A stretch of 25,253 bases of DNA from Candidatus Omnitrophota bacterium (GTDB lineage: Bacteria > Omnitrophota > Gorgyraeia > B26-G9): assembly GCA_022013205.1 (NCBI GenBank), contig JAKLQT010000061.1, forward strand, positions 1-25,253, in the 5' to 3' direction. Within the stretch, counting starts at the first letter, position 1, and each line of letters opens with the position of its first letter. Position numbers and translations under genes: made by a program. Below are positions 6,595 to 14,339 of this stretch, piece after piece. The notes beneath the pieces were generated by a model. That model saw only the letters and a program-made list of their open reading frames with translations, was not told the origin of the DNA and made no database searches.

Positions 6595-7434
6595 ATGGAA
6601 AGAAAAGTATTAGGAAAAGGCTTGGGAGCTTTGATCTCGCCTGAACCAAAAGAACTCGATTCCGGTGTTCAGCTTGTTGATCCGCAAAAGATCAAACCGA
6701 ATCGATACCAGCCGCGCCTTAACTTTAAGGAAGATAAGCTGCAGGAGCTTGTTGCATCTATACAGGAAAAAGGCGTGGTTGCGCCGGTTGCTGTCCGCAA
6801 AAACGATGACGGCAGCTATGAACTTATTGCCGGAGAGAGAAGGCTGCGCGCGGTCAACATATTAAAGCACAAAACAATTCCCGTGCTTGTTAAAGAGGCT
6901 AGTGACCAGGAAATGCTGGAAATTTCGATTATTGAAAACATTCAACGTGAAGATCTGAATCCTGTCGAGGAGGCGCAGGCTTATGAAAATCTTATGCGGG
7001 ATTTTCACTTTACACAGGAACAGGTTGCCAAATCCGTGGGGAAAAGCAGGGCAACAATAGCAAATATGCTCAGGCTGCTCGGCCTGCCCAAAGAAATAAA
7101 AGAAGGCCTGTTCAAAGAGCAGCTGACGTTTGGACACGCAAAAGCGATCTTGAGCGTGCAGGGTGTGTCTGCGCAAATCGCGCTTTGTGAAAAGATCATT
7201 CAAAAAGGGCTTTCTGTGCGTGAGGCAGAATCTCTCGCAGTAACTTCCTCGAAAGCAAAGGCAAAGCACTCAAACGCAATCAAGGACCAGCATGTTTTAA
7301 AGCTGGAGGAAGAGCTGCGTAATGTGCTGGGTACAAAGGTATCTTTGTTCCACGGAAAAAAGAAGGGAAGAATACAGATTGAGTATTATTCACTAAACGA
7401 TCTTGAACGGATACTGGACGTATTTCGTAAATAA
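6595..7434 (+). CDS. parB: Chromosome-partitioning protein ParB (Spo0J)
   Basis: DNA-binding CTPase that loads at parS and spreads as a clamp. The 279-residue product opens with KVLGKGLGALIS (residues 4-15), the ParA-interacting leader typical of chromosomal ParB. The CTP-binding GERRLRA is at 80-86 and ENIQREDLNPVEEA at 114-127. The helix-turn-helix (about 139-165: FTQEQVAKSVGKSRATIANML) recognises parS, and a C-terminal dimerisation domain follows. The frame is open to 6493, but the start at 6595 is chosen because AAGGAGG is 8 nt upstream and the protein then begins at the conserved leader. Cognate parS sites lie at 2695-2726 and 4591-4620. Confidence 0.96.
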   Translation: MERKVLGKGLGALISPEPKELDSGVQLVDPQKIKPNRYQPRLNFKEDKLQELVASIQEKGVVAPVAVRKNDDGSYELIAGERRLRAVNILKHKTIPVLVKEASDQEMLEISIIENIQREDLNPVEEAQAYENLMRDFHFTQEQVAKSVGKSRATIANMLRLLGLPKEIKEGLFKEQLTFGHAKAILSVQGVSAQIALCEKIIQKGLSVREAESLAVTSSKAKAKHSNAIKDQHVLKLEEELRNVLGTKVSLFHGKKKGRIQIEYYSLNDLERILDVFRK

Positions 7435-7442
7435 TTTATAAT
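7415..7442 (+). promoter_or_regulatory. Candidate ndk promoter
   Basis: TGGACG (7415-7420), 16 bp, then a perfect TATAAT (7437-7442), overlapping the parB stop codon. Transcription would start about 24 nt before the ndk ATG, leaving room for its GGAGGAG ribosome-binding site. The -35 is only a partial match. Confidence 0.4.
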
Positions 7443-7472
7443 TCAAAAATAAAAATCAACGGAGGAGTTTTT

Positions 7473-7976
7473 ATGAAGCAGCAGACATTAATTTTAATCA
7501 AGCCGGATGGGCTTGTCAAGTCTTTGACAGGCAACATTCTCACCCGCATGTCAGAAACCAAGCTGGAAATTGTTGCCGCTAAAATAGCACGCGTGAGCCC
7601 AGAGCTTGCCCAGGTGCATTATCAGCATTTAAAAGAAAAGCCTTTTTATGATGAGCTGCTCACGTATCTGCAGGGACAGCTTCACGACAGAAGAAAGGTT
7701 ATGGCCATGGTTTACTGGGGCGATGATGCCATAGGAAAAGTGCGCACGCTTGCCGGCGCGACCAATCCGGAGGAGGCAGAGCCGACATCGATCAGAGGGG
7801 CATACGGCAGAATAACCTCAAAAGGAGTTTATGAAAATGTTATTCATGCTTCGTCCAATGAGGCCGAAGCAGAGCGGGAAATTAAACTTTGGTTTGAGCC
7901 GGATGAGATAATCCTTGATGCCTATAAAACCAAGACAGTGGTTCTTGATGGTGTTAAAAAAAGAGTCTGGGCATAA
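7473..7976 (+). CDS. ndk: Nucleoside diphosphate kinase
   Basis: Transfers the gamma-phosphate from ATP to NDPs through a phosphohistidine. The N-terminal TLILIKPDGL (residues 5-14) and the active-site stretch NVIHASSN with the catalytic His at 125 are clear; the TNPEEAEPTSIRGAYG block precedes it. At 167 residues it is longer than the common 130-150-residue enzyme. The extra length is in the HLKEKPFYDELLTYLQGQLHDRRK region and at the C-terminus, and the usual HGSDS is HASSN, as in some divergent bacterial and archaeal members. GGAGGAG lies 6 nt before the ATG. It follows parB by 38 nt and probably has its own promoter. Confidence 0.93.
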   Translation: MKQQTLILIKPDGLVKSLTGNILTRMSETKLEIVAAKIARVSPELAQVHYQHLKEKPFYDELLTYLQGQLHDRRKVMAMVYWGDDAIGKVRTLAGATNPEEAEPTSIRGAYGRITSKGVYENVIHASSNEAEAEREIKLWFEPDEIILDAYKTKTVVLDGVKKRVWA

Positions 7977-8031
7977 CACAGGTTAAAGAAACAGGATCTC
8001 AACTGCAGTCATAAAATAAATATCTGTGATT

Positions 8032-8117
8032 ATCCCGCATGCTTTGAAAACCTCGGCTTTTCCCGTTTTAAATGCAGCGGGACAGGCAAGCCGAGGATGA
8101 AAGTAACTCTGCGGGAT
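8032..8117. repeat. Large nested inverted-repeat element
   Basis: An 86-bp stretch of nested complementary arms: ATCCCGCA (8032-8039) with TGCGGGAT (8110-8117), CTTT (8042-8045) with AAAG (8100-8103), CCTCGGCTT (8051-8059) with AAGCCGAGG (8088-8096), and TCCCG (8061-8065) with CGGGA (8078-8082). It would fold as one long interrupted hairpin in DNA or RNA. It lies 55 nt after ndk and is not followed by a T-run, so it does not look like a simple terminator. It could be a dispersed repeat, a MITE-like element or a structured RNA; I do not recognise a known riboswitch. Confidence 0.65.
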
Positions 8118-8130
8118 TCCGTTCAAAAAC

Positions 8131-8148
8131 CCCGGGCTTTAGCCCGGG
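8131..8148. repeat. REP-like GC hairpin
   Basis: CCCGGGC-TTTA-GCCCGGG, a perfect 7-bp GC stem with a 4-nt loop, 13 bp after the larger inverted repeat. It resembles REP-type palindromes rather than a terminator because no T-run follows. No second exact copy was seen in the window. Confidence 0.5.
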
Positions 8149-8201
8149 TGAGCTTCATCTGCGCAGCATTCTTGCTGTACAATAGAGCCATTAAAAATCT
8201 G

Positions 8202-8236
8202 TCTAACTTCCGTTAGAGAAAAAATATATTTTTTTT
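8202..8236 (+). terminator. Weak terminator-like hairpin with T8 tract
   Basis: TCTAAC-TTCC-GTTAGA (8202-8217) is followed by an A-rich gap and a run of eight T (8229-8236). The stem is short and AT-rich and the T-run is not adjacent, so this is a tentative end for ndk transcription. The 348-bp spacer 7977-8324 contains this, the two inverted-repeat elements and the promoter at 8246-8273, and no gene. Confidence 0.3.
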
Positions 8237-8245
8237 GTGATCTCC

Positions 8246-8273
8246 TTGCAAATTACAATTAACCGTGTATACT
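8246..8273 (+). promoter_or_regulatory. Candidate promoter of the repeat-protein gene
   Basis: TTGCAA (8246-8251), 16-bp spacer, TATACT (8268-8273). The predicted start is about 45 nt before the ATG at 8325, which has a strong AGGAGGT site about 7 nt upstream. Confidence 0.5.
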
Positions 8274-8324
8274 TTGCTTATTAGTATTTTAAAAATGATT
8301 AACTTAATTAGGAGGTAAAATATT

Positions 8325-9152
8325 ATGCAAAAATATTGTTTAAAATTCAAAGTGATTGTTGTTTTTATCGCACAAGTTCTACTGATTTCTAATGCTGCTT
8401 TTGGCGGAATAGTATCTTATTCGCGCAATAACCTTGATTGCCTTTCTCCGAAATTAAGCATGGGAAATATTGCGAGAATAAAGCATTTTAATGATTCTAT
8501 GCCTGTTTCTGGATGGGAAACAGGGGATGAGATTACTGCCGTGAAAAATTTTAGACTTGTATATGCTGAAAGAGTAGGTAAACACAGGACAATAGCCTTA
8601 GTAGATAAAGACGGTCAAGTGCTGAATTTTTTGCCGGAAAAATATTCAAATATTAATAAGGGAAAGATTACGAAAATAAATGATAGAGAATTAATCGTTG
8701 CCGTGGAAGATGAGAGCGGGTATCGTGGGTATAGCGATGTATATTACTTAAGCCCGTTACAGGAACAAGGCCTGTTAATTGCTAGCGGGATGGAGCTTGA
8801 TTCTTCTGAGGGCTGGGTGAAAGTAATAGAGACAGATAATGGTAAGGTGGTCGCGCTTAAAGACCCGGATGGATATAGCGATGTATATTACGTGCTTCAA
8901 TCGCAAAATAAGGTCGCAATGATTTCTAAGTTTATTGAGCTTGCTAAGGATTGGACGAGGATACTAACGCTGGGTAATGGCGAATTATTATTTGTGCTAA
9001 AACATACCGATAACGCGAGAGAACTAGTGGTTGTAAGTGATGATAAAAAGGGAAATATTATAGCAAAGTCCGTGTCTTCATTTGTAGGTGAAGAAGCAAT
9101 GCAATATATAACTGCAAAGATAGAGCAAGTGTCTATCGAGCAAGCAATTTAG
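8325..9152 (+). CDS. Secreted protein of about 48-residue repeats, unknown function
   Basis: A 275-residue protein not assigned to a known family. It has a Sec signal peptide (basic MQKYCLKFK, hydrophobic 9-21, possible cleavage after NAAFG at about residue 27). The mature part contains about three units that align as a W/K-x-T/K-I/V segment, an (D/G)NG(K/E)-type turn, a V-x-L-K/E-D strand and a Y/V strand, spaced near 48 residues. GYSDVYY occurs exactly twice (135-141 and 183-189), and 18 or more bases are identical under the two copies. This suggests a beta-propeller-like or stacked-beta fold in the periplasm or outside. No catalytic motif, anchor or lipobox is visible. It is flanked by spacers of 348 and 409 bp and appears monocistronic. 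Confidence 0.75.
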   Translation: MQKYCLKFKVIVVFIAQVLLISNAAFGGIVSYSRNNLDCLSPKLSMGNIARIKHFNDSMPVSGWETGDEITAVKNFRLVYAERVGKHRTIALVDKDGQVLNFLPEKYSNINKGKITKINDRELIVAVEDESGYRGYSDVYYLSPLQEQGLLIASGMELDSSEGWVKVIETDNGKVVALKDPDGYSDVYYVLQSQNKVAMISKFIELAKDWTRILTLGNGELLFVLKHTDNARELVVVSDDKKGNIIAKSVSSFVGEEAMQYITAKIEQVSIEQAI

Positions 9153-9561
9153 TAAAATAGGAAGCAATCCCCTGCTGGAATATATTATCGGGTAAGTTTC
9201 TTTGCTGCGCCGATAAATTCCTACAATATACCTTCTTCGATAGTGGGCGTGCTGCGGAACTCCCCATTTGATTCCAAAATTCAATATAAGCATTCTTTTG
9301 CGAAAATAAAGTATCCGAGAGGGGCTGTTGCAAAACAACAAAGCCGCACGGATGAGCACATCAGCAATTATTGCCATGATCTCGAATCTAAAATTTGTGA
9401 CAAGCTCTCGCTTTATTAGACTTTTAATATTTTTCTGAGTAAAACAGCTTAGTCAGTGGTAAAAAGGCGAGAAAAGTGGTATAATTATAAAGGGTAAGTG
9501 GATTTTAAAAGATTTTAACCCCCATAAAAATAAAAGGTTAGCAGGATTCTGGAGGAAAAAC
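9153..9561. other. 409-bp intergenic region, possible decayed element
   Basis: No supportable gene. An overlapping pair of open frames on the - strand (about 9078-9377 and 9133-9333) has no recognisable start or family. GGGGCTGTTGCAAAAC (9321-9336) resembles terminal inverted repeats of some insertion sequences, but no partner end or transposase is present. The right part carries the extended -10 promoter (9477-9485) and GGAGG site for the pilin gene at 9562. Confidence 0.4.
9477..9485 (+). promoter_or_regulatory. Extended -10 promoter upstream of the 9562 pilin gene
   Basis: TGG (9477-9479) followed by a perfect TATAAT (9480-9485). There is no good -35, as expected for an extended -10 promoter. 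The context AAGTGGTATA is shared with the site at 18447-18455 before the PilV-like gene. Confidence 0.5.
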
Positions 9562-10002
9562 GTGTTTTTGCGGAGTAGAAAAACATTATACAGGAAAAAG
9601 GCGTTTTCATTAATAGAATTAATGATAGCCTGCATAATAATAGGTGTGCTGGTGAGCTTGGCTGTGCCGGCTTATATGACCTGCCGCCTGAGAACAGAGG
9701 AGCAGAAAGCCATAGCCACTTTATATTCCTTTGCCCAGGGGCAAAAGGCATACTGGTTTGATCAGAACCCGAATACCTATACAGCTATAATCAGCAACTT
9801 GACCCCAAGCTATGTTGACGTGTCCGACGATGAGAAAGATTGGGCCTACAGCATAACAGCAGGGGATGCTGTCAGCTTTACTCTTTTAGCACGGCATAAA
9901 GACAGGTTTGGCGCATTTGACGGACTGGAGCTGACAATTGACCAGGATTGGATTATTAACCGTATAGGCGCTTGGCCGTATACCGTACACGAGGCGGACT
10001 AA
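9562..10002 (+). CDS. Type IV pilin-like protein (divergent paralogue)
   Basis: A 146-residue prepilin-like protein. The class III signal has a 14-residue basic leader ending RKKA, then FSLIELMIACIIIGVLVSLAVPAY: Phe at +1 and Glu at +5 of the mature protein, processed by a PilD-type peptidase and methylase. Ala instead of Gly before the cleavage site is tolerated in some pilins. The helix is followed by a short globular part with DWAYSI and a W-P-Y near the end, echoing the three tandem pilin genes at 14331-15687, but it lacks their conserved Cys. The start is GTG, chosen because GGAGG lies 6 nt upstream. Its stop overlaps the stop of the convergent lnt by 3 bp. Confidence 0.85.
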   Translation: MFLRSRKTLYRKKAFSLIELMIACIIIGVLVSLAVPAYMTCRLRTEEQKAIATLYSFAQGQKAYWFDQNPNTYTAIISNLTPSYVDVSDDEKDWAYSITAGDAVSFTLLARHKDRFGAFDGLELTIDQDWIINRIGAWPYTVHEAD

Positions 10003-11402
10003 TCGCTTAAGTTCATGGCAGCGATCCCTTGGACAAAAATATCGTCACCGCCTTGCTCTATTTTTTTGCGTATTCTTCCATGCGGATCAATAAAACATGA
10101 AATGCCGGTATTGGCGCACCTGAGAAACCAGCAGCGGTTTTCAATAGCGCGGAAAACACTGATTGCTGTATGCTGTATAGGCTCACTGCTGTTTTTAAAC
10201 CATGCCTCGTTGGTGATCGTGACTAAAAAATCAGCTCCTTTACCGCGGAAGTTTCTGACCAGGCAGGGAAAGACATCTTCAAAGCAGATCAGCACGCCAA
10301 AACGCGCCTTTTTACCCTGATGTCCAGTTACTTCAAAAATAGTATAACGCTCTCCCGCGGAAAAATCAGCGATTTGAGTATTTTCTAAAAATGAAAATAA
10401 GTTTTTGTGGGGTATGTATTCGCCAAAGGGGACAAGATGGAGTTTGTCGTGAAAGCACTGCAGATGCCCGTCCGGGCTAAAAAGAAAAGCGGTATTGTAA
10501 TATTTTTTATAAGTGTAATCTTCCCGGGGGCTGCCTACAAGCAAAGATGCTTTCAGCTCCCTGGCCAGATTTGTAATTTTAAGATAGAATTTTGTTTCAT
10601 CCAGAAGATATCCAGGCACAGATGTTTCCGGCCAGACTATAAGCTCCGGTTTATCAGCCATAGCCTTTTTGCTTAAAATGCTGAATTTTTTTATAATTGC
10701 CTCGGAATACTTTGAATCCCATTTTTGCTCCTGAGGAATATTGGCCTGAATCAGGCTGATGGTTATCTCAGGAGAGGGAAATACCCGCCTCAATGAGTAA
10801 TAACCAAACATATATACAAGGATAAGGCACATTGCCGGTATAAAGATAAAGCTTTTTTTTAAGCTGACACGGAACTTGCTATTAACCGCATGGGTTAACC
10901 CCACATTGATAAGCACAATTAAAAAACTTATTCCCCATACGCCGAAAAGCTGAGCGCTTTGAATCAGCGCCAGGTTTCTAAATTGCGTATATCCAATAAG
11001 CCCCCAGCCGAAGCCGAAAAACAAAAAACCGCGCAAACGTTCAAAGATTATCCAAAGCAAGGGTATCAGCAAAAGAGAGTGCTTATCCCCAGGAGCAGGC
11101 ATTAGCAGGGCGAACAGGGAAAATTCAAGCCCAAGAAAGACGCACAGACATAGCAGCCCCACCAGGCTGACGTGTACGAGCCAGTACAGGGTGCCCAGAA
11201 AAAATAAAATTGCAAACAACAAGAACAACAGCCAGCGCTGTAAGCGTGTTTTATTGTTCAGCTCCAGAAACAGGGGAACAAGGCAAAACCAGGCAAGAAT
11301 TCCGAGATTCCCCCTGGAAAACGCCAGAGCAAACATAAGAGCGGATAAACAGGGAGCAATCAAATTTTTGGCTGTAAGTTTTTGTGATTTTGCTGTTGCC
11401 AT
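9999..11402 (-). CDS. lnt: Apolipoprotein N-acyltransferase
   Basis: Integral inner-membrane enzyme that adds the third acyl chain to the N-terminal cysteine of lipoproteins, in diderm bacteria. The 467-residue product has an N-terminal multi-TM part (about residues 12-205) and a periplasmic nitrilase-fold domain (about 212-460). The catalytic triad is visible: Glu259 in LIVWPETSVPGY, Lys320 in FHDKLHLVPFGEYIP and Cys373 in VLICFEDVFP. Length is a little below the common 500-510. Its ATG follows the secA stop with no gap and no clear Shine-Dalgarno sequence, so translation is probably coupled to secA. It ends tail-to-tail over the stop of the pilin gene at 9562. Confidence 0.95.
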   Translation of the reverse strand: MATAKSQKLTAKNLIAPCLSALMFALAFSRGNLGILAWFCLVPLFLELNNKTRLQRWLLFLLFAILFFLGTLYWLVHVSLVGLLCLCVFLGLEFSLFALLMPAPGDKHSLLLIPLLWIIFERLRGFLFFGFGWGLIGYTQFRNLALIQSAQLFGVWGISFLIVLINVGLTHAVNSKFRVSLKKSFIFIPAMCLILVYMFGYYSLRRVFPSPEITISLIQANIPQEQKWDSKYSEAIIKKFSILSKKAMADKPELIVWPETSVPGYLLDETKFYLKITNLARELKASLLVGSPREDYTYKKYYNTAFLFSPDGHLQCFHDKLHLVPFGEYIPHKNLFSFLENTQIADFSAGERYTIFEVTGHQGKKARFGVLICFEDVFPCLVRNFRGKGADFLVTITNEAWFKNSSEPIQHTAISVFRAIENRCWFLRCANTGISCFIDPHGRIRKKIEQGGDDIFVQGIAAMNLSD

Positions 11403-14249
11403 TTATTGAGATTTACCGCAGCATTTCTTGAATTTTTTCCCGCTGTTGCATGGGCAAGGTTCGTTGCGGCCTACCTTTTGATCTTCGCGCGTAAAGGGCA
11501 GAGATTTTTCCTGAGTCAAAGCCTGCCCAGGTGATTGCCCAGAAAATTCCGCGGGCGCTGCCGCGGGTTTGGCGAACTGGCTTGCCTGCGGATGTGAATA
11601 TGCAACCGGAGTGTTTTCAAAAATCCCGGCAGGTTCTTTTTGCCCGACCATGGCCACTTTAAACAGAAACTCCAGAGTTTCTTCCTTTATTCTGCTGAGC
11701 ATATCCGTGAAAAGCATATAGCCTTCATGCTGATATTCCACAAGAGGGTCTTTTTGCCCAAAAGCGCGTAAGCCGATGCCTTCTCTTAATGTGTCCATAG
11801 CGTATAAATGATCTTTCCATTGCGAGTCAAGAACATGCAGGCAGATAGAGCGCTCAAAATCATGCCGCAGCGCTTGCCCCAAAGCAGTGATCTTTTGCCC
11901 GTAGGCATTAGTAACTGCTTTTTTTACTATTTCCGGAATATCGCCCTCAGTTGGTATTGAAAACAAAATGCCGAACTTTGTTCGCATCCAATCCTCCAGC
12001 CCGGAGATGTTCCAGTCTGCGGGATGCGTTTTTTCCGGCAGATACTGCAGCACGGACTCATCAACAACCTCGTTGACCATGTGCAGGATAGATTGTCTGA
12101 TGTCATCCTGGGTTAAAAGAAATTGGCGTTGATCATAAACAATATCGCGCTGCCTGCTTAAGATGTCGCCGAATTTAAGCAGCTGCTTTCTGATCTCAAA
12201 ATTATGCGACTCAACCCGTTTTTGTGCGATTTCAATAGACTTGCCGATCATCGGATGGTCGATAGGAAGGCCTTCCTCCCACTGTACAAAATTCATAAAA
12301 CGCGTAATCCGGTCAGAGGCAAAAATCCGCATAAGATCATCTTCCAGAGACAGGTAAAAACGGCTTGAACCAGGGTCTCCCTGTCTTCCGGCTCTTCCTC
12401 TCAGCTGGTTATCAATGCGCCGGGCTTCATGGCGCTCTGTACCGATAATATGCAGGCCTCCGAGTGAGACAACATCAGCGTGTTCTTTTGCCGCGTCTTC
12501 TTTTACGCTTTGCAGGGCTTTTTCCTTTTGCTCTTTTGTTGCCAGCTGCGGATCAATGCCTTTTTTGCTCAAAAGTTCAGCTGCAAAATATTCCGCGTTT
12601 CCGCCGAGCAGAATATCTGTTCCGCGGCCGGCCATGTTTGTGGCTATAGTTACAAAGCCTTTTTTTCCGGCCTGCGCGATTATCGGCGCTTCCTGTTCAT
12701 GCGATTTCGCGTTAAGTACATTGTGGGCAATGCCCCGGCTCTTAAGAAGCCGGCTGATTAATTCGGAGTTTTCAATAGATATGGTGCCTACCAGTACCGG
12801 CCGGCCGGATGCGTTTACCTTAATTATTTCCTCAACCACGGCCTTGAATTTTTCCTTGGCTGTTTTGTATATTACATCCGGATCGTTTTTGCGGATCAAT
12901 AAGCGGTTTGTGGGAATAACCACAACATCCAGCTTGTAAATATGACGGAATTCCGCTTCTTCTGTGAGCGCTGTGCCTGTCATTCCGGCGAGCTTATTAT
13001 ACATGCGGAAATAATTCTGAAAAGTGATTGTGGCCAGAGTTTGGTTTTCGCGTTCTATCTTCAGGCCTTCTTTTGCTTCAATCGCCTGATGCAGCCCGTC
13101 GCTCCAACGGCGGCCCGGCATAAGGCGACCAGTGAAATCATCCACGATAATTACCTGGCCGTCCTTTACTACATAGTGAACGTCACGCCGGAATAGGGGA
13201 GAATGGGCTTTAAGGGCCTGGTCGACATGATGTTTAAGCTCCATGGTTTCCAGGCTGCTTAAATCATTTACGCCGAGCATTTTTGATACCTTGGCCTCTC
13301 CGGCCTCGGTAAGGTATACAGTATTTGCTTTTTCCTCAACTATGAAATCCCCGCTCTCTTCTTTTGTCTCCTCGTTCTTTTCGCCGGCAGCAAGCCTGGG
13401 GATGATTTTATCTATCTTGTAATATTTGTCGGTTGACTCTTCCGCCGGGCCGGAAATAATAAGCGGCGTTCGGGCCTCATCGATAAGAATGCTGTCTACC
13501 TCATCTACAATGGCAAAGTTCAAATCTCTCTGCACCATATCATCTTTGTGCATAACCATGTTCGAACGCAGATAATCAAAACCAAATTCATTATTTGTTC
13601 CATAAGTTACATCGCAGGCATAAGCCTCTTTTCTGGAAACAGGCAGTAGATGGGCCATGCGCTCGTCCCTGGCAGCAGGGTCCAGGTGTTCAAGGTCATA
13701 TACAACAGAAAAATCATGCGCTATTGACGCGCAGGTTAATCCCAGGAAAGCATAAACCGGCCCCATCCAGCCGCAATCCCGCTGTGCCAAATAATCGTTT
13801 ACAGTAACGACATGCACGCCTTTGCCCATTAAGGCGTTGAGATAAACTGCCAGAGTTGCCGCAAGGGTTTTACCTTCACCTGTGGTCATTTCGGCGATTT
13901 TTCCCTCATGCAGAACAATGCCTCCGATAAGCTGTACATCAAAATGCCGCATTGACAGTGTTCTCCAAGCCGCTTCACGGCATACGGCAAAGGCTTGCGG
14001 CAGGATTTTATTTAATGCCTCTTTCTCCAGTTTTTGCCTGAGCTCTTGGCTGGATTCAGGGGAAGAGTTTTGCTCGATATGCCTTTTGATCAAGAGCCTG
14101 AACTCATCTGTTTTCGCGCGCAATTGTTCGTCAGTCAGAGGTTTAATCTCTTGTTCCTGGGAATTTATCGCCTCAACCAGAGGTGCCAGGCGTTTTAATT
14201 CCTTTTCATTGTGATTTCCGAAGATTTTATCTTTAATAAATTTAAACAT
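11403..14249 (-). CDS. secA: Preprotein translocase ATPase SecA
   Basis: Motor ATPase of the Sec export pathway. The 948-residue protein is full length. Walker A TTGEGKT is at 122-128, the DEAD-type VDEVDSILIDEARTPLIISG block follows near 250-270, then the preprotein-binding region with GMTGTALTEEAEF, and motif V/VI with TNMAGRGTDI and QLRGRAGRQGDPGSSRF. The helical wing and scaffold follow. The end is a zinc-binding SecB/lipid-contact tail, CPCNSGKKFKKCC (C-X-C-X8-C-C), before GKSQ. AAGGA lies about 6 nt before the ATG and a good promoter lies just upstream. secA is followed directly by lnt and preceded by three pilin genes on the same strand. Confidence 0.97.
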   Translation of the reverse strand: MFKFIKDKIFGNHNEKELKRLAPLVEAINSQEQEIKPLTDEQLRAKTDEFRLLIKRHIEQNSSPESSQELRQKLEKEALNKILPQAFAVCREAAWRTLSMRHFDVQLIGGIVLHEGKIAEMTTGEGKTLAATLAVYLNALMGKGVHVVTVNDYLAQRDCGWMGPVYAFLGLTCASIAHDFSVVYDLEHLDPAARDERMAHLLPVSRKEAYACDVTYGTNNEFGFDYLRSNMVMHKDDMVQRDLNFAIVDEVDSILIDEARTPLIISGPAEESTDKYYKIDKIIPRLAAGEKNEETKEESGDFIVEEKANTVYLTEAGEAKVSKMLGVNDLSSLETMELKHHVDQALKAHSPLFRRDVHYVVKDGQVIIVDDFTGRLMPGRRWSDGLHQAIEAKEGLKIERENQTLATITFQNYFRMYNKLAGMTGTALTEEAEFRHIYKLDVVVIPTNRLLIRKNDPDVIYKTAKEKFKAVVEEIIKVNASGRPVLVGTISIENSELISRLLKSRGIAHNVLNAKSHEQEAPIIAQAGKKGFVTIATNMAGRGTDILLGGNAEYFAAELLSKKGIDPQLATKEQKEKALQSVKEDAAKEHADVVSLGGLHIIGTERHEARRIDNQLRGRAGRQGDPGSSRFYLSLEDDLMRIFASDRITRFMNFVQWEEGLPIDHPMIGKSIEIAQKRVESHNFEIRKQLLKFGDILSRQRDIVYDQRQFLLTQDDIRQSILHMVNEVVDESVLQYLPEKTHPADWNISGLEDWMRTKFGILFSIPTEGDIPEIVKKAVTNAYGQKITALGQALRHDFERSICLHVLDSQWKDHLYAMDTLREGIGLRAFGQKDPLVEYQHEGYMLFTDMLSRIKEETLEFLFKVAMVGQKEPAGIFENTPVAYSHPQASQFAKPAAAPAEFSGQSPGQALTQEKSLPFTREDQKVGRNEPCPCNSGKKFKKCCGKSQ

Positions 14250-14272
14250 TGTTTTTCCTTAGTGGATTATTT

Positions 14273-14301
14273 ATTATAAAGGATAGTTCTTAAAATGGCA
14301 A
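14273..14301 (-). promoter_or_regulatory. sigma-70 promoter of secA-lnt
   Basis: Read on the - strand: TTGCCA (14296-14301), exactly 17 bp, then a perfect TATAAT (14273-14278). The predicted start is near 14266, about 17 nt before the secA ATG. This implies that secA-lnt can be transcribed independently of the pilin genes upstream. Confidence 0.65.
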
Positions 14302-14312
14302 GGAGATTGTGC

Positions 14313-14339
14313 TGTTTAAAAATCGTGTGTTTAAAAATC
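14313..14339. repeat. 12-bp direct repeat spanning a pilin stop codon
   Basis: TGTTTAAAAATC occurs at 14313-14324 and 14328-14339 (period 15). The second copy contains the stop codon of the pilin-like gene ending at 14331. It looks like a small slippage duplication. Confidence 0.6.

Noticed and set aside
9078..9377. A 99-codon - strand frame between the repeat protein and the pilin gene
   Set aside because: It runs into the 3' end of the repeat-protein gene, has no recognisable start or domain, and overlaps another open frame; treated as possible remnant only.
12415..12939. A 174-codon + strand frame opposite secA
   Set aside because: Antisense to conserved SecA motifs; serine/cysteine/arginine-rich composition is typical of a shadow frame.
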